Shown one piece after another: positions 9,601 through 17,317 of a stretch of DNA of 64,000 bases (within the stretch, counting starts at the first letter, position 1; each line of letters begins with the position of its first letter). A model generated the notes under the pieces. The model saw only the letters and a list, made by a program, of their open reading frames with translations. It ran no database searches and was not told the origin of the DNA. This DNA comes from FEN-1219 sp036563665 (lineage in GTDB: Bacteria; Pseudomonadota; Gammaproteobacteria; Steroidobacterales; Rariloculaceae). Location: positions 62,001 through 126,000 of the forward strand of contig DATCLY010000029.1 in assembly GCA_036563665.1 (NCBI GenBank), given 5' to 3'. A program made the position numbers and the translations under genes.

Positions 9601-9689
9601 TGCGCCGACCAGCAGACGTGGATCGAAAGTGCGGCGATGAAGCAACGGCGCAGCGCGGCGCCGCTGCGAGACGCGAGCATGCGGTTCAT
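6651..9689 (-). CDS. Large TonB-dependent receptor
   Basis: Outer-membrane receptor of 1,012 residues. The start chosen at 9689 follows a strong GGGGGAGGGG ribosome site and begins a good signal peptide (MNRMLASRSGAALRRCF... ending SAQAQE). An upstream in-frame start at 9779 would add a non-hydrophobic tail. A TonB box EEITVTGTRI precedes the plug, which contains LYDSLTQLPPFF, the NLRGAGVNRTLVLLDGRR motif and VETVTGGASASYGTDAVAGVVNF. The very large barrel ends in YVIGARRAF with terminal Phe. The plug motifs resemble receptors of Xanthomonadales/Caulobacter type that import peptides, glycans or other large substrates. The ligand is unknown. Confidence 0.93.
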   Translation of the reverse strand: MNRMLASRSGAALRRCFIAALSIHVCWSAQAQEPTPQPQQGLEEITVTGTRIIRSGMVTPVPVTAVNATELSSMSAGTLYDSLTQLPPFFSNQSPEQVNGGQNSGGSNLNLRGAGVNRTLVLLDGRRVVPSNRFGAVDIAMFPEELLRSVETVTGGASASYGTDAVAGVVNFILDTEFEGLKGHAQMGQTRYGDGDTYEAGFAFGIDVGERGHLIGSIERYEVDAISSFESLEKRDFIRNVARVTNPNFTPDLRNGPRNFVLPYVEPTNWNQTGMINQRGSSLDKLVFHPDGTYGPLDFSGVGAINTGCNCQARPTRSWGADVDNEVAAGNERTTGFLRYDFEINDNVKFFAQTLFGENEVSDRRENISFILTWAPRIFADNGYLPQEIRDIMMQPGQASDPDGVGVPSVGFALFGVNDGRGPLPDARQITKNELFSGTVGFEVDLDTDGFFDGWRLNAYYQYGKNDQSFDTDNGIRVDRIPLALDAVVDPADGRIKCHVAIVDPVNFGDCVPMNIFGGVQHISPEAAAYIVDDYKHAIQHTRQDFLEFLMTGDIWEGFGAGPISGAFGASYRSEELDQRTPDPTDEFPATPSGVLLSDLGLLPPGVRGLIPQHLPNGIPGVRNVPAGFTGDANSSAVTFSSLREFGGGYDVRDVFGELNIPIVADAGWARQFDVTAAARWADYSGSGEIWAGKLGVNWQINDVVRLRVTQSRDVRAATLRERFDQTRGGVNVEDPANPNPVTGAPTPISTASFSGGNPNVNPEKADTSTAGIVFQPARVNNLSLSLDWYRIDINDAIAQPPAQDVVNGCFEGDTELCQYVHRDPITNLITRVDNLFINFQRQLIEGVDLEASYALGPFNLRLFATRLIENSIHNPGAPVDDRAGDIGSPGGSLGTGFPELKVTAAVSWARGPFSLFVQERYIDGGMLDRRLVEGVDIDDNTIPSTYYTDMALRYRFGNDDAWEVFANINNVFDQEPRPTAQILGRAGVTEFNEALYDTLGRRYVIGARRAF

Positions 9690-9834
9690 GAGGCCCCCCT
9701 CCCCCTGGCCTTGAGAACGTCGCAATCTGGCATGCAAAAGCCGCGCCGAGCAGCACGCGATGATGCGCGCTCGCCACAACGACGCGGCGCCGATCGACGG
9801 CGCGCGGCGGACGCGCAGCGTCCGCGCGGCGCGC

Positions 9835-10257
9835 TCAGCCGCCCACGCGCTGCGCCGTGAACACGCCGCTCGGCAGGCGCGCGAGGAACCGCGTGGCTTC
9901 GCCGCGCGCGTTCACGACGAAGTCGATCTGCCCCTCGGGGTCGGTCAGGAAGAAGCGCGTTTCGGTCTCGGCGTAGAGCGGCAGCCGCACGCCGCGGGCG
10001 GGCGAGACGAACAGCCGGCCGCCTTCGAGCTCGATCGCCACGCGCATGCCGTCCATGTCGTATTCCCCCGCGTAGCGGGCGAGCACCTGCGCGTCCACCG
10101 GCGTCGCGTCCCGCGACGCCCGCGCGGGCGCCTGCGGCGCTCCCTGCGACCGCCACGCGCCGAGGTCGGGCTCGAGGGTCAGGCGCATCCAGACGAAGGC
10201 CCCGGCCACCGTCAGCGCGAGGATCAGGAAGGCGGCCGGAGGAAGGTCGAAGCGCAT
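9835..10257 (-). CDS. Membrane-anchored small protein with DUF3471-like domain
   Basis: Predicted 140-residue protein. One N-terminal membrane segment (FLILALTVAGAFVW) is followed by a periplasmic domain. The stretch VLARYAGEYDMDGMRVAIELEGGRLFVS resembles the DUF3471-type beta domain often found at the C-terminus of serine hydrolases. Here it stands alone on a membrane anchor. The start at 10257 is the ATG that gives the membrane helix at the N-terminus. It is divergent from the amidohydrolase gene starting at 10402. The precise function is unknown. Confidence 0.65.
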   Translation of the reverse strand: MRFDLPPAAFLILALTVAGAFVWMRLTLEPDLGAWRSQGAPQAPARASRDATPVDAQVLARYAGEYDMDGMRVAIELEGGRLFVSPARGVRLPLYAETETRFFLTDPEGQIDFVVNARGEATRFLARLPSGVFTAQRVGG

Positions 10258-10401
10258 GGCACGGTCTCTCTGGCAGAAGGGCTGCTGAGCGGCGCAACGG
10301 AGGAGGGCCGAGGCCCGCGCGCCGCGCCCGCTGGCCCGCGCCGCCGCAGCCGCGGCCACGGGCTTGCGCTAACATTTTCGAAGCATGAAGGGCGGAGGGG
10401 A

Positions 10402-11721
10402 ATGCGCATGCAGTCGCTACACGACGCCGCCATGCGCGGCAGGGGCTTCGTCTGGCTCGCGCTCGGCGCGCTCGCGGCCGCCGGCTGCGCGGAGCGCTCC
10501 TCCGAGCCCGCGGACGCGGAGCCCGCGGCGCCGGCGCCGCAGGCCGCGAGCAGCGCCGTCGCTTTCGAAGGCGCGCGCGTGATCGTCGGCGACGGCACCG
10601 TCATCGAGCAGGCCGTGCTCGTCGTCGACGGCGGCCGCATCGAGGCCGTGGGCCGCGCGGGCGAGGTGAGCGTCCCGGCGGGCGCCGCGCGCGTGGACCT
10701 CGCGGGCATGACGGTGATGCCGGCCATCGTGGACACGCACACGCACTTGAGCCGCGAGCGCGACGCGCTCATCGAGGACCTGCGCAGCCGCGCCCGCTTC
10801 GGCGTCGGCGCGGCATTGAGCTTGGGCCAGGACGACGGCGACGAGCTCTACCGCGTGCGCGACGAGACGATCCCGGGCGCCGCGCGCTACCGGCTCGCGG
10901 GCCGCGGCATCACGTCGCCCGAGCCCGGACGCTCCGAGATCCCGTACTGGATCACCACGCCCGAGGAGGGACGCGCGGCCGTGCGCGAGCTCGCCGAGCG
11001 GCGGGTGGACATCGTCAAGATCTGGGTGGACGACCGCAACGGCCAATACCAGAAGCTCGGGCCGGAGCTCTACGGCGCCGTCATCGACGAGGCGCACGCG
11101 CACGGCTTGCGCGTGACCGCCCACATCTTCGCGCTCGAGGACGCGAAGGGTCTGCTGCGCGCGGGGGTAGACGCCTTCGCGCACGGCGTGCGCGACCGCG
11201 ACGTGGACGACGAGCTCGTGGCGCTCCTCGAGGAGCGGCCGGATTTCGTGCTCGTGCCGAACCTGCCCGACCGGGGCGTCCCCACCGACCTGTCCTGGCT
11301 CGAAGGGAAGGTGCCGGCCGAGCGGCTGGCCGAGCTGCAAGCGGCCGCGTCCACCGAGCGCCCCGAGGCGCAGGCCGCGTTCGCGATCCAGGCGCGCAAC
11401 CTCGCGCGGCTCGCCCGCGAAGGGGTCACGATCGCGCTCGGCACGGACGGCAACACGCCATGGGGGCCGCACCTCGAGATGGCCGACATGGTGGCGGCCG
11501 GGCTCACGCCCGAGCAGGTGATCGTCGCCGCCACCCGCAACGGCGCCGAGCTCGTGGGCATCGACGACATGGGCACGCTGGAGCCCGGCAAGAGCGCGGA
11601 CTTCATCGTGCTCGAGGCGAACCCGCTCGAGGACATCACGAACACGCGCCGCATCGCCGCCGTGTATCTGCGGGGCGAGCGGGTAGGCGACGCGCAGGGA
11701 TCCGTGGCGGCGGTGCGCTGA
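10402..11721 (+). CDS. Amidohydrolase-family lipoprotein
   Basis: Metal-dependent hydrolase of the imidazolonepropionase/prolidase-like amidohydrolase group, 439 residues, exported as a lipoprotein. The lipobox LAAAGC is near residues 26-31. ATG 10402 sits just after GGCGGAGGGG. The fold signatures are an N-terminal beta sandwich (FEGARVIVGDGT), the metal-binding DTHTHL motif, a HIF His motif, a HGV motif, a GTDGN Asp motif, and the C-terminal TLEPGKSADFIVL strand. Its stop overlaps the start of the thioredoxin-like gene by one base, so the two are co-translated. The substrate is probably a cyclic amide or dipeptide, but sequence alone does not decide. Confidence 0.88.
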   Translation: MRMQSLHDAAMRGRGFVWLALGALAAAGCAERSSEPADAEPAAPAPQAASSAVAFEGARVIVGDGTVIEQAVLVVDGGRIEAVGRAGEVSVPAGAARVDLAGMTVMPAIVDTHTHLSRERDALIEDLRSRARFGVGAALSLGQDDGDELYRVRDETIPGAARYRLAGRGITSPEPGRSEIPYWITTPEEGRAAVRELAERRVDIVKIWVDDRNGQYQKLGPELYGAVIDEAHAHGLRVTAHIFALEDAKGLLRAGVDAFAHGVRDRDVDDELVALLEERPDFVLVPNLPDRGVPTDLSWLEGKVPAERLAELQAAASTERPEAQAAFAIQARNLARLAREGVTIALGTDGNTPWGPHLEMADMVAAGLTPEQVIVAATRNGAELVGIDDMGTLEPGKSADFIVLEANPLEDITNTRRIAAVYLRGERVGDAQGSVAAVR

Positions 11722-12461
11722 TGGACGTCGATACGGCGGAATTCGAGCGCGAGGTCATCGAGGCGTCGAAGACGCTGCCGGTGGTCGTCGACTTCTGGGC
11801 CACGTGGTGCGGCCCCTGTCGCACGCTCGGCCCCATCATCGAGAAGGTGGCCCGCGATTACGCGGGCCGCGTGAAGCTCGTGAAGGTGGATTCCGACCGC
11901 AACGCGGAGCTCGCGAATGTCTACGGCGTGCGCTCCATCCCGAACGTCATCGCGTTCAAGGACGGCCGTCCGGTGGCGCAGTTCCTGGGCGCCGTGCCGG
12001 AGAGCCAGGTGCGGGCGTTCTTCGAGAAGCTGCTGCCGTCGCCGGCGGAGGAGGCGCTGCACCGGGCCGAGGCGCTGTTCGCCGAAGAGCGGTACGCGGA
12101 GGCGGAACGCGAGCTCGCCGCGGTGACGCCCGACCCGGCCTGGGACGCGCGCGTCGAGGCCTTGCGCCGGGGCATCGCGTACGCGCGGCTGCGCGAGGAG
12201 GCCCCGAGCGAAGACGAGCTCGAGGCGCGCCTCGCGGCCAATCCGGCCGACCACGACGCGCGCCTGACGCTCGCGGGTATCTACGCGTCGCAGCGCCGCT
12301 ATCGCGAGGCGATGGACCAGCTCCTCGAGATCGTGCGCCGCGCGCGCGACTTCCGCGACGGTGAAGCGCGCAAGCAGCTGCTCGCGATCTTCGAGCTCGC
12401 CGCCGAGGACCGCGCGCTCGTGTCCGAGTACCGCCGCAAGCTCGCGAGCGTGCTGCACTGA
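11721..12461 (+). CDS. Thioredoxin-TPR protein, CnoX/YbbN-like
   Basis: Cytoplasmic thioredoxin fused to helical repeats, 246 residues; E. coli CnoX (YbbN) has 284. The thioredoxin domain covers about residues 1-110 with an intact WCGPC active site (Cys30 and Cys33) and the conserved SIP loop near residue 75. The remainder is TPR-like (AEEALHRAEALFAEERYAEAERELA and later repeats). E. coli CnoX has lost the resolving chemistry, but this copy keeps both cysteines, so it may be a redox-active holdase. ATG 11721 overlaps the amidohydrolase TGA (TGATG), which links the two in translation. Confidence 0.88.
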   Translation: MDVDTAEFEREVIEASKTLPVVVDFWATWCGPCRTLGPIIEKVARDYAGRVKLVKVDSDRNAELANVYGVRSIPNVIAFKDGRPVAQFLGAVPESQVRAFFEKLLPSPAEEALHRAEALFAEERYAEAERELAAVTPDPAWDARVEALRRGIAYARLREEAPSEDELEARLAANPADHDARLTLAGIYASQRRYREAMDQLLEIVRRARDFRDGEARKQLLAIFELAAEDRALVSEYRRKLASVLH

Positions 12462-12635
12462 GCCGGCGCGCCGGCGCCCGCGCGCGCCGCGTGCCACGCA
12501 TCCTTTCGCCTAACGCCGCTGCGGCACAAGGAGGACGCCGCGCTTGCGAGAACTCCGTCCTTGCTCTCGCCGGATCCAGCCGGCACCATCGGCCCGACGG
12601 AGGAGGGTGGGACTCCTCTCTGGTGTGGGGACTCG

Positions 12636-13658
12636 ATGACGCGTCGTCAACGCGCCTTGGCCGTCGCGTGCGCCGTGCTCTGCACGCACGCCGCCGAGGC
12701 GGACGAAATACTTTCCTATCTCAACCTGTCGTCGCAGGACAAGCTGCACAGCCAGGTGGGGCTGTTCCTCGGCCACGAGGGGCTGTCCGTCAAGGCCGAT
12801 GTGACGCTCGAGGGGCAGGACGGCACCACGCGCGTGCTGCCGCGCGTGACCTCCACGTTCAGCTCGATCGACTGGCTCCACGTGAAGACCGTGTTCGAGT
12901 ACGGAGACTGGAACGCGGGCGGCACGTCCGAGCCCGCCGTCGACACGCGGGTGTCGGTGCGCTCGGCCGTGCCCTTCGTCGAGCACATCGAAGGCAGGGT
13001 GCATCAGACGGCCGCGGAGGTGAGCCAGTCGTTGCGCTTCGGCTTCGCGGACGTGGGCGTGCGCGCGCTCGGCGGCGGCACGGTGAACGTCAAGACGGAC
13101 CTGACGCTCCAGTCCGCGCCGTCCGGCCCGCACTCGAAGCTCACGTCGTCGTTCGCGTTCGGCGAGGCGCTCGATCTGCGCACGGTGCTCGGCCTCGATG
13201 CGGCGAGCTACGACACGAAGCTGGTCTACCGCTCGTCGATGCCGCTGATCGCTCAGCTCGAAGGCGGCCTGCAGCGCTCGATGGAAGGCGACGTGTACCA
13301 GTCGCTCGGCGTGCGCTTCCCCGAGATCTCGCGCGGCGACGGCATCCTCACGCCGTTCACGGTGCGCAGCGGCGCGATCCTCGAGGAGACGATCGAGCCG
13401 ACCGGAGCCGACAGCACGCGCATGGGCTTCGAGACCGAGCTCGCGGGCTTCCGCTCGGCGCTGCTCGGCGGGCGGAGCAAGCTCAGCCTCAGAGTCGAGC
13501 GCCGGCTCGACGAGGAGCACGAGAATCGCACGTCGCTCGCGTACGACCATGCCTGGGCGCCGCGCGACGAGACGTCCATCGCGCTGAACCTCAAGATGCT
13601 CCGCGAGCAGGGCGAGGTCGCGCCGACCGTGGGCATCTCCTGGCAGTCGCGCTTCTGA
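12636..13658 (+). CDS. Predicted outer-membrane beta-barrel protein with internal repeats
   Basis: Unrecognised 340-residue exported protein. A signal peptide (MTRRQRALAVACAVLCTHAAEA) is followed by alternating beta strands and a C-terminal aromatic end (ISWQSRF), which are typical of outer-membrane barrels. Two stretches resemble each other: residues about 54-139 and about 154-229. Both contain a T-L-rich strand, an R-S-x-x-P motif (VRSAVPFVEHIEG, YRSSMPLIAQLEG) and a QSL-R-F strand. This suggests internal duplication of a strand module. It stands alone between the CnoX-like gene and DUF1840. I know no family name for it. Confidence 0.72.
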   Translation: MTRRQRALAVACAVLCTHAAEADEILSYLNLSSQDKLHSQVGLFLGHEGLSVKADVTLEGQDGTTRVLPRVTSTFSSIDWLHVKTVFEYGDWNAGGTSEPAVDTRVSVRSAVPFVEHIEGRVHQTAAEVSQSLRFGFADVGVRALGGGTVNVKTDLTLQSAPSGPHSKLTSSFAFGEALDLRTVLGLDAASYDTKLVYRSSMPLIAQLEGGLQRSMEGDVYQSLGVRFPEISRGDGILTPFTVRSGAILEETIEPTGADSTRMGFETELAGFRSALLGGRSKLSLRVERRLDEEHENRTSLAYDHAWAPRDETSIALNLKMLREQGEVAPTVGISWQSRF

Positions 13659-13688
13659 GCGGACGGGCTCGCGGGGCGCCGCCGCGCC

Positions 13689-13717
13689 TTGACACGGTGC
13701 GGTGATCCCTTTGAGAT
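13689..13717 (+). promoter_or_regulatory. Candidate sigma-70 promoter for the DUF1840 gene
   Basis: A perfect TTGACA (13689-13694) is followed after 17 bases by TGAGAT (13712-13717), a 3-of-6 match. It would give a leader of about 25 bases before the start at 13749. Confidence 0.42.
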
Positions 13718-13748
13718 GGCCGGGGCAGGGATCGGAGAAGGCCCCACG

Positions 13749-14063
13749 ATGCTCGTCACCTTTCGCACCAAGTCGTACGCGAACATCACGATGTTCGGCG
13801 ACGTGGCCGTGAAGCTGCTGAAGCTCATGGGGCACAGCGGCACCGTGCCGAGCGCGCTCAAGGCGGAGGACGTGCCTGCGGCGGTCGCGCGGCTCAAGGC
13901 GGCCATCGCGGAGCACAAGCGGGCGGCCGCGGCCGAGCCGCCGCGGGACGAATCCTCCGACGGCGACGAGGAGCCGCCCGTGAGCCTCGCGAATCGCGCG
14001 CTGCCGCTGATCGAGCTGCTCGAGGCTGCGGCCCGCGCGAAGGCGGATGTCGTCTGGGACTGA
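13749..14063 (+). CDS. DUF1840 family protein
   Basis: Small cytoplasmic protein of 104 residues with no known function. It matches the DUF1840 pattern MLVTFRTKSYANITMFGDVAVKLLK followed by a MGHSGTVPSAL motif, an Ala-rich helix and an acidic linker. The C-terminal helix ends ADVVWD. ATG 13749 is preceded by GGAGAAGG at good spacing; earlier in-frame starts would add residues unlike the family. It has its own candidate promoter and appears monocistronic. Confidence 0.85.
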   Translation: MLVTFRTKSYANITMFGDVAVKLLKLMGHSGTVPSALKAEDVPAAVARLKAAIAEHKRAAAAEPPRDESSDGDEEPPVSLANRALPLIELLEAAARAKADVVWD

Positions 14064-14402
14064 TTCACCGCGGGCCCCGCTTGACGGCCCGGCGCCTGCC
14101 TCCTATGTTCCGAGCGCACCGAAGCCGGGGGCGCGCGGCCGACCTGCGACGACGCGCGTGTTGCCCGGCTCCGTGGATCGTGATGCCGCTCGCAGAGCGC
14201 ATGCACGAGAGGGAGAGGGGGGCTGCATGCCGGCTCGCGGAAACAGGATGGCCGTTCGAGCCGCCCGCCCGGGCGGCGCCGGCGTTCGTTTAGATTCCTT
14301 AAGTTCCCGGCCGAGCGATCGACCTGCGCTTGCTGTCGTTCCGCGGCAGCCACTAATCTCGTTGTTCCCTGGATCGCGTCCATTCGAGGTGAAGGAGTGC
14401 TG
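14064..14402. other. Intergenic region before the 14403-21725 cluster
   Basis: These 339 bases between the DUF1840 gene and the first gene of the exported-protein cluster hold no convincing gene. A weak promoter-like pair, TTGCTG at 14330-14335 and TAATCT at 14354-14359 with 18 bases between, lies about 45 bases before the next start. Nothing else stands out. Confidence 0.45.
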
Positions 14403-14825
14403 ATGGATACGCTCGTGCGGTCGCGGGCGGGCGGCCTCGTCCGAGCCGCCGTGGTCGGTGTCGTCTTCGTGGCCGCCGCGACGGCGTTCGCGCAGGAAGG
14501 TCATCCGCTCAAGGGCTCGTGGATAGGGACGTGGAAGTCCAACGAGACGCACGGCGAGAGCATGTTCATGGTGCTCGACTGGGACGGCGAGAAGATCACG
14601 GGCACGATCAACCCCGGCATCGACAACATCGAGATCGACCGGGCGTCGCTCGATCCCGACGGCTGGGTCGTGCGGCTCGAGGCCGATGCCCAGGACAAGA
14701 GCGGGCGCACCGTTCACTACGTCATCGAGGGCAAGATCCAGGATCTCGAACTCCCGAACCGCTCGATCGTGGGCACCTGGCGAAGCGGAGACGGTCGGGG
14801 CGAGTTCGAGGCGAGCAGGCAGTAG
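14403..14825 (+). CDS. Small secreted beta-rich protein of unknown function
   Basis: Exported protein of 140 residues. A signal peptide ends near AFAQE. The mature part reads like a small lipocalin-like or beta-sandwich domain: GSWIGTWKSNE, then FMVLDWDGEKITGTINPG, then SIVGTWRSGDGRGEF. The repeated G-T-W-x-S strand pair near both ends suggests a closed barrel. AAGGAG at 14392-14397 favours ATG 14403 over GTG 14397. It is followed after three bases by the fusion gene at 14829, so it is probably the first gene of that unit. Confidence 0.75.
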   Translation: MDTLVRSRAGGLVRAAVVGVVFVAAATAFAQEGHPLKGSWIGTWKSNETHGESMFMVLDWDGEKITGTINPGIDNIEIDRASLDPDGWVVRLEADAQDKSGRTVHYVIEGKIQDLELPNRSIVGTWRSGDGRGEFEASRQ

Positions 14826-14828
14826 CCG

Positions 14829-15938
14829 ATGATGGGCATGGCATTCACACGGCGGTGTCTGGGGGCGGGGCCGCTGCTCGCCCTGGTGGCCAGCGGGGCG
14901 GCGGCGCATCACGCGATCGTCGGCAAGTTCGACGCGGCGAAGACCACCACGATGGAAGGCGTGGTCACGGCCGTCGACTGGCGCAATCCCCACGTGCACC
15001 TGTTCATGAACGTGGGGGCGGAGAACTGGGCCGTCGAGCTCGAGAGCCCGGTCATTCTCAAGCGCAGCGGCTGGAGCCGAGACACGGTGCAGCCCGGGGA
15101 TGCCGTCATCGTGGACGGCATCGTGGCCCGCGACGGCACGCGGCAGGTGTGGGGCGAGTCCGTGCGTCTCGCCTCCACCGGGCGGCGCGTGCTCTACGCC
15201 CACGACTCGCTGCCGCCGCCGCCGAAGACGGCGCGCCCGACGCCGCGCTGGCCCGACGGCCAGCCGATGCTCGGGGCGCCGGACGGCGACGGGGGCTATT
15301 GGGCGTACCCCACCTCGACGTCGCTCGTGGAGGACGGCGTCGAGGTCGCCGTGGACGAATACGGCTTGCTGAAGGACATCGGCGACGCCCGGCGGGTGGC
15401 GCCCTTCCAGCCGTGGGCGCTCGCCCTGTACGTGCGCCGGCAGAATCGCCAGCTGCGGGACGATCCAATGTTCATCAACTGCAAGCCGCCCGGCGGCGTG
15501 CGTTATCTGCAGTCGTCGCTCGGCGTGCAGTTCCTGGAGGACCGCGCCCGGCAACGCATCTTCGTGCTGATGGGCAGCGGCAACCATAACTATCGGATCA
15601 TTTATCTCGACGGGCGCGAGCCCGTGGGCAACGTGCGCGGCGACGACAACAACCCGCTCTACTACGGGCGTTCGGTGGGCCGCTGGGAAGGCGACACGCT
15701 GGTCGTCGAAACCATCGGATTCAACGAGGATTTCTGGTTCAGCAACGGTGGCCTCCCGCATACCGACCGACTGCGACTCACTGAACGGATCTCGCGGCCC
15801 GATGTCGATACGCTCAGGTACAGCGTGACCGTGGACGACCCGGGCGCCTACACGCGGCCGTGGACCGCATCGTGGGAGCTGCGCTGGGTCGGCGGCGAGG
15901 AGCTGCCGGAGTATTTCTGCCAGGACAACCGCTCCTGA
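14829..15938 (+). CDS. Fusion of a DUF6152 domain and an SxGxWxGD-family domain
   Basis: Exported protein of 369 residues joining two domains that are separate genes elsewhere in this window. After the signal peptide, residues about 26-125 form a DUF6152-like domain (AHHAIVGKFDAAKT, GVVTAVDWRNPHVHLFMNV, SGWSRDTVQPGD). A linker rich in Pro follows. Residues about 190-369 form the family domain: CKPPGGVRYL, FVLMGSGNHNYRIIYLDGR, YYGRSVGRWEGDTLVVETIGF, and the end EYFCQDN. The same pair occurs as adjacent genes at 16049/16496 and at 58955/57951. The fusion suggests that the two domains act together in the periplasm. The activity is unknown. Confidence 0.82.
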   Translation: MMGMAFTRRCLGAGPLLALVASGAAAHHAIVGKFDAAKTTTMEGVVTAVDWRNPHVHLFMNVGAENWAVELESPVILKRSGWSRDTVQPGDAVIVDGIVARDGTRQVWGESVRLASTGRRVLYAHDSLPPPPKTARPTPRWPDGQPMLGAPDGDGGYWAYPTSTSLVEDGVEVAVDEYGLLKDIGDARRVAPFQPWALALYVRRQNRQLRDDPMFINCKPPGGVRYLQSSLGVQFLEDRARQRIFVLMGSGNHNYRIIYLDGREPVGNVRGDDNNPLYYGRSVGRWEGDTLVVETIGFNEDFWFSNGGLPHTDRLRLTERISRPDVDTLRYSVTVDDPGAYTRPWTASWELRWVGGEELPEYFCQDNRS

Positions 15939-16048
15939 GGCATTTCGACTAGACCAGGAGCGGCGTACGCCGCGATGGCTCGCGGCGTGAGGCGCGTTAT
16001 GCTGGAGGGGCTTGGTCGCGCATGCGCGACTGTTTCGAGGAGGGGCAC

Positions 16049-16465
16049 ATGAACGCACGTGGTCTCGTCGCCGTGGTCGCCGGGGGGCTGCTGCTCGCCG
16101 CCGGCGGGGCCTCGGCTCACCATTCGTTTTCCGCGGAGTTCGACGCGGAGAAGCCGATCACGCTCACGGGCATCGTCACGAAGGTCGATTGGACCAATCC
16201 GCACGTGTGGATCTGGCTCAACGTGAAGGACGAGGCCACCGGCGAGATGGTGAACTGGGGCGCGGAGATGGGGCCGCCGCACGGCCTGCAGAGGAACGGT
16301 TGGCGGCGCGACACGCTCAAGATCGGCGAGGAGATCCGGGTGGACGGCTTCCTCGCACGCAACGGCAGCAAGCGCGTGAACGCCCGCACGGTCACGCTCA
16401 CGGCCACGGGCTCGCGGCCGAGCGAGACGCTCGACGCGGCCTCGAGCAGCCGCACGGGCAACTAG
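16049..16465 (+). CDS. DUF6152 family secreted protein
   Basis: Periplasmic protein of 138 residues. The signal peptide MNARGLVAVVAGGLLLAAGGASA is followed by the DUF6152 hallmark HHSFSAEFD, then GIVTKVDWTNPHVWIWLNV and the GWRRDTLKIGEEIRVDGF strand. ATG 16049 is preceded by GAGGAGGGG at ideal spacing, better than the ATG at 16022. The gene is followed 30 bases later by an SxGxWxGD-family gene, which mirrors the fusion at 14829. It probably works with that protein. Biochemical function is unknown for the family. Confidence 0.86.
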   Translation: MNARGLVAVVAGGLLLAAGGASAHHSFSAEFDAEKPITLTGIVTKVDWTNPHVWIWLNVKDEATGEMVNWGAEMGPPHGLQRNGWRRDTLKIGEEIRVDGFLARNGSKRVNARTVTLTATGSRPSETLDAASSSRTGN

Positions 16466-16495
16466 GCTGACGACGGCCATGGGGGGGGAGCGCGA

Positions 16496-17296
16496 ATGAG
16501 GAACGCATGGCTCGCGGCGGCGGTCGCGCTGCTCGCGACGGCGTCGTTCGATCCGGCGTTCGCTCAGCGGCGGCCGCGCAGCCCCGACTTGCCGCCGCCC
16601 GGTCCGGTGCCTCGCGACGCGCACGGCAAGGTGCATCTCGGGGGCGAGAAGCGCGAGGAGCCGGCGATCTGGATCCCGTTGTTCGGCATCACGGATCCGA
16701 TCGCACCGGCCGACCAGGTGCCGTTCAAGCCGTGGGCCAGGGCGCTCTACGAGTCGCGCCAGGTGCACGAGCTCGAGCCGCATGCGCGCTGCAAGGCGTC
16801 GGCCTCGGCGCGGCAGTTCCTCACGCCTTACGGCGTCGAGTTCGTCGAGCTGCCGGAGTTCCAGCGGCTCTACATCTTCGACATCGGCGGGCCGCACACC
16901 TTCCGCACGGTCTATATGGACGGGCGCTCGCATCCGCGCGATCTCGAGCCCACGTACTACGGCCACAGCATCGGCTGGTGGGAAGGCGACACCCTCGTGA
17001 TCGACACCGTCGGCTACAACGAGGGCTTCTGGATGGATCGCCGGGGCCTGCCGCACACGGAGCAGCTGCACACGGTCGAGCGCTTCACACGCATCGATTC
17101 CGAGACCATCGACTACGAGATCACGGTGCACGACTTGGGCGCCTACACGGCGCCCTGGACGGGCAGCTTCCAGCTGCAGTGGGACCGCGGCCAGGAGCTC
17201 TTCGAGTACGTGTGCCAGCAGGCGAACTACGCGCACGAGCTCATGGTGGGCGGCGAGCGCTCCACGGTGGATAGAAGCAGCCCGATAGTGCCCTGA
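16496..17296 (+). CDS. Secreted SxGxWxGD-family protein
   Basis: Exported protein of 266 residues with a signal peptide ending PAFAQ. It corresponds to the C-terminal half of the fusion at 14829: CKASASARQFLTPYGVEFVE, FRTVYMDGRSHP, the core YYGHSIGWWEGDTLVIDTVGYNEGFW, GLPHTEQLHTVERF, and YEITVHDLGAYTAPWTG. It ends with a Cys-containing EYVCQQANYAHEL segment. ATG 16496 follows GGGGGGGAG. It is preceded by its DUF6152 partner and followed after 21 bases by the cytochrome-like DUF1592 lipoprotein, all on one strand. No catalytic motif is known. Confidence 0.84.
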   Translation: MRNAWLAAAVALLATASFDPAFAQRRPRSPDLPPPGPVPRDAHGKVHLGGEKREEPAIWIPLFGITDPIAPADQVPFKPWARALYESRQVHELEPHARCKASASARQFLTPYGVEFVELPEFQRLYIFDIGGPHTFRTVYMDGRSHPRDLEPTYYGHSIGWWEGDTLVIDTVGYNEGFWMDRRGLPHTEQLHTVERFTRIDSETIDYEITVHDLGAYTAPWTGSFQLQWDRGQELFEYVCQQANYAHELMVGGERSTVDRSSPIVP

Positions 17297-17317
17297 GGGC
17301 AGGAGGCGAGAGGCGGC

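Noticed and set aside
6624..9860. A 1,078-codon plus-strand frame opposite the large TonB receptor.
   Set aside because: The composition is that of an antisense shadow. The receptor on the other strand has all family motifs.
15998..16003. TATGCT as a separate promoter for the DUF6152 gene.
   Set aside because: There is no -35 match, and the gene sits inside a tight collinear cluster.
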